Source: Pseudomonas kairouanensis
GTDB lineage: Bacteria; Pseudomonadota; Gammaproteobacteria; Pseudomonadales; Pseudomonadaceae
Assembly: GCF_004682055.1 (NCBI RefSeq)
Contig: NZ_QUZU01000041.1
Span: 1-51,890 of the forward strand
Direction: 5' to 3'
DNA length: 51,890 nt
This document shows positions 51,472 through 51,890 of the stretch, one piece after another. The notes beneath the pieces are model-generated. The model did not search any database, was not told the DNA's origin, and saw nothing but the letters and a program-made list of their open reading frames with translations. The position numbers were made by a program, and so were the translations under genes. Position 1 is the first letter of the stretch, and every line of letters starts with the position of its first letter.

Positions 51472-51890
51472 CCCATGTGTGCGGGGTTGCTCGCGAATAC
51501 GGTGGTTCAGGCGCAGGATAGTTGCCAGCAGTACCACCGCCTTCGCAGCCTCGCTAAAGCTCGACAGCTCCCACAGTTGACCGAGCTCAGCCCCTGAAAT
51601 GCGATCAACTGTGGGAGCGGGCTTGCTCGCGAATGCGGTGGTTCAGGCGCAGGATAGTTGCCAGCAGTACCGCCGCCTTCGCAGCCTCGCTAAAGCTCGA
51701 CAGCTCCCACAGTTGACCGAGTTCACCCCTTGAAATGCGATCAAACTGTGGGAGCGGGCTTGCTCGCGAAGGCGGCGGTTCAGGCGCAGGATAGTTGCCA
51801 GCAGTACCGCCGCCTTCGCAGCCTCGCTAAAGCTCGACAGCTCCCACAGTTGACCGAGTTCATCCCTTGAAATGCGATCAACTGTGGGAG
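51472..51890. repeat. Tandem array of REP-containing units, about 136 bp each
   Basis: Nearly three units repeat with a 136- to 137-bp period (matching points at 51501, 51637 and 51774). Each begins with a REP-type GTGGGAGCGGGCTTGCTCGC (degenerate in the first) and closes with CTCCCACAGTTG, the inverse of the leading CAACTGTGGGAG. The array continues past the window. No gene is seen from 51239 on. Confidence 0.88.

Overview
The window looks like a chromosome segment of a Pseudomonas of the fluorescens group. The evidence is high-GC coding with strong third-position G/C bias, Hxc- and Vre-like genes known from Pseudomonas, REP-type intergenic palindromes beginning GTGGGAGCGGGCTTGCTCGC, and Pseudomonas-type regulators throughout. 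One stretch, about 7.6-14.7 kb, is visibly AT-rich and built differently from the rest.

Region 1 (98-7329) holds nine genes of a type II secretion system in the order J-H-C-I-G-K-L-M-D, which is the order of the P. aeruginosa hxc cluster. The secretin carries a lipobox, as HxcQ does. The ATPase (E) and inner-membrane F genes are not in the window. A small HTH gene and two decayed lipoprotein genes follow (7187-8635).

Region 2 (8625-22376) is a contact-dependent inhibition locus on the minus strand: cdiB (two-partner secretion transporter), cdiA (about 2000 aa) with its own immunity gene, and about 5.8 kb of displaced toxin/immunity modules downstream. I count eight short toxin C-terminal remnants. 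One resembles Ntox21 and one DUF6883. Each is followed by an immunity-like gene or its remnant, usually overlapping the toxin stop codon (ATGA, TAATG or TTGA). One immunity gene occurs three times inside a longer duplicated segment. This archive is the most interesting part of the window.

Region 3 (22791-25004) is a cell-surface-signalling trio on the minus strand: a FecR-like anti-sigma factor, an ECF sigma factor and a small STN/TonB-like protein, matching vreR, vreI and vreA. In P. aeruginosa, vreAIR, hxc and a two-partner secretion pair are neighbours and are linked by the phosphate-starvation response. The same three elements are neighbours here, so I infer that VreI may control both secretion systems.

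Region 4 (25159-33825) has a small secreted protein, an arsR-arsC-arsH operon without an arsenite pump gene, a LuxR-type regulator, and a polyamine-type ABC transporter (ATPase, Tat-exported binding protein, two permeases) in an operon with an aldehyde dehydrogenase.

Region 5 (33841-51890) is mostly regulators paired with small enzymes: LysR, AraC, two convergent winged-helix/ATPase regulators, a GlxA-type regulator divergent from a pirin, a secreted protein made of nine 13-residue repeats, LysR divergent from a GFA-family protein, a three-gene signalling cassette (REC-like/winged helix, EAL-like, winged helix) ahead of an orphan PslA-like sugar-phosphate transferase, an Old Yellow Enzyme, a DJ-1/PfpI protein divergent from a second GlxA-type regulator, and a GNAT acetyltransferase. 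The window ends in a tandem array of roughly 136-bp REP-containing units.
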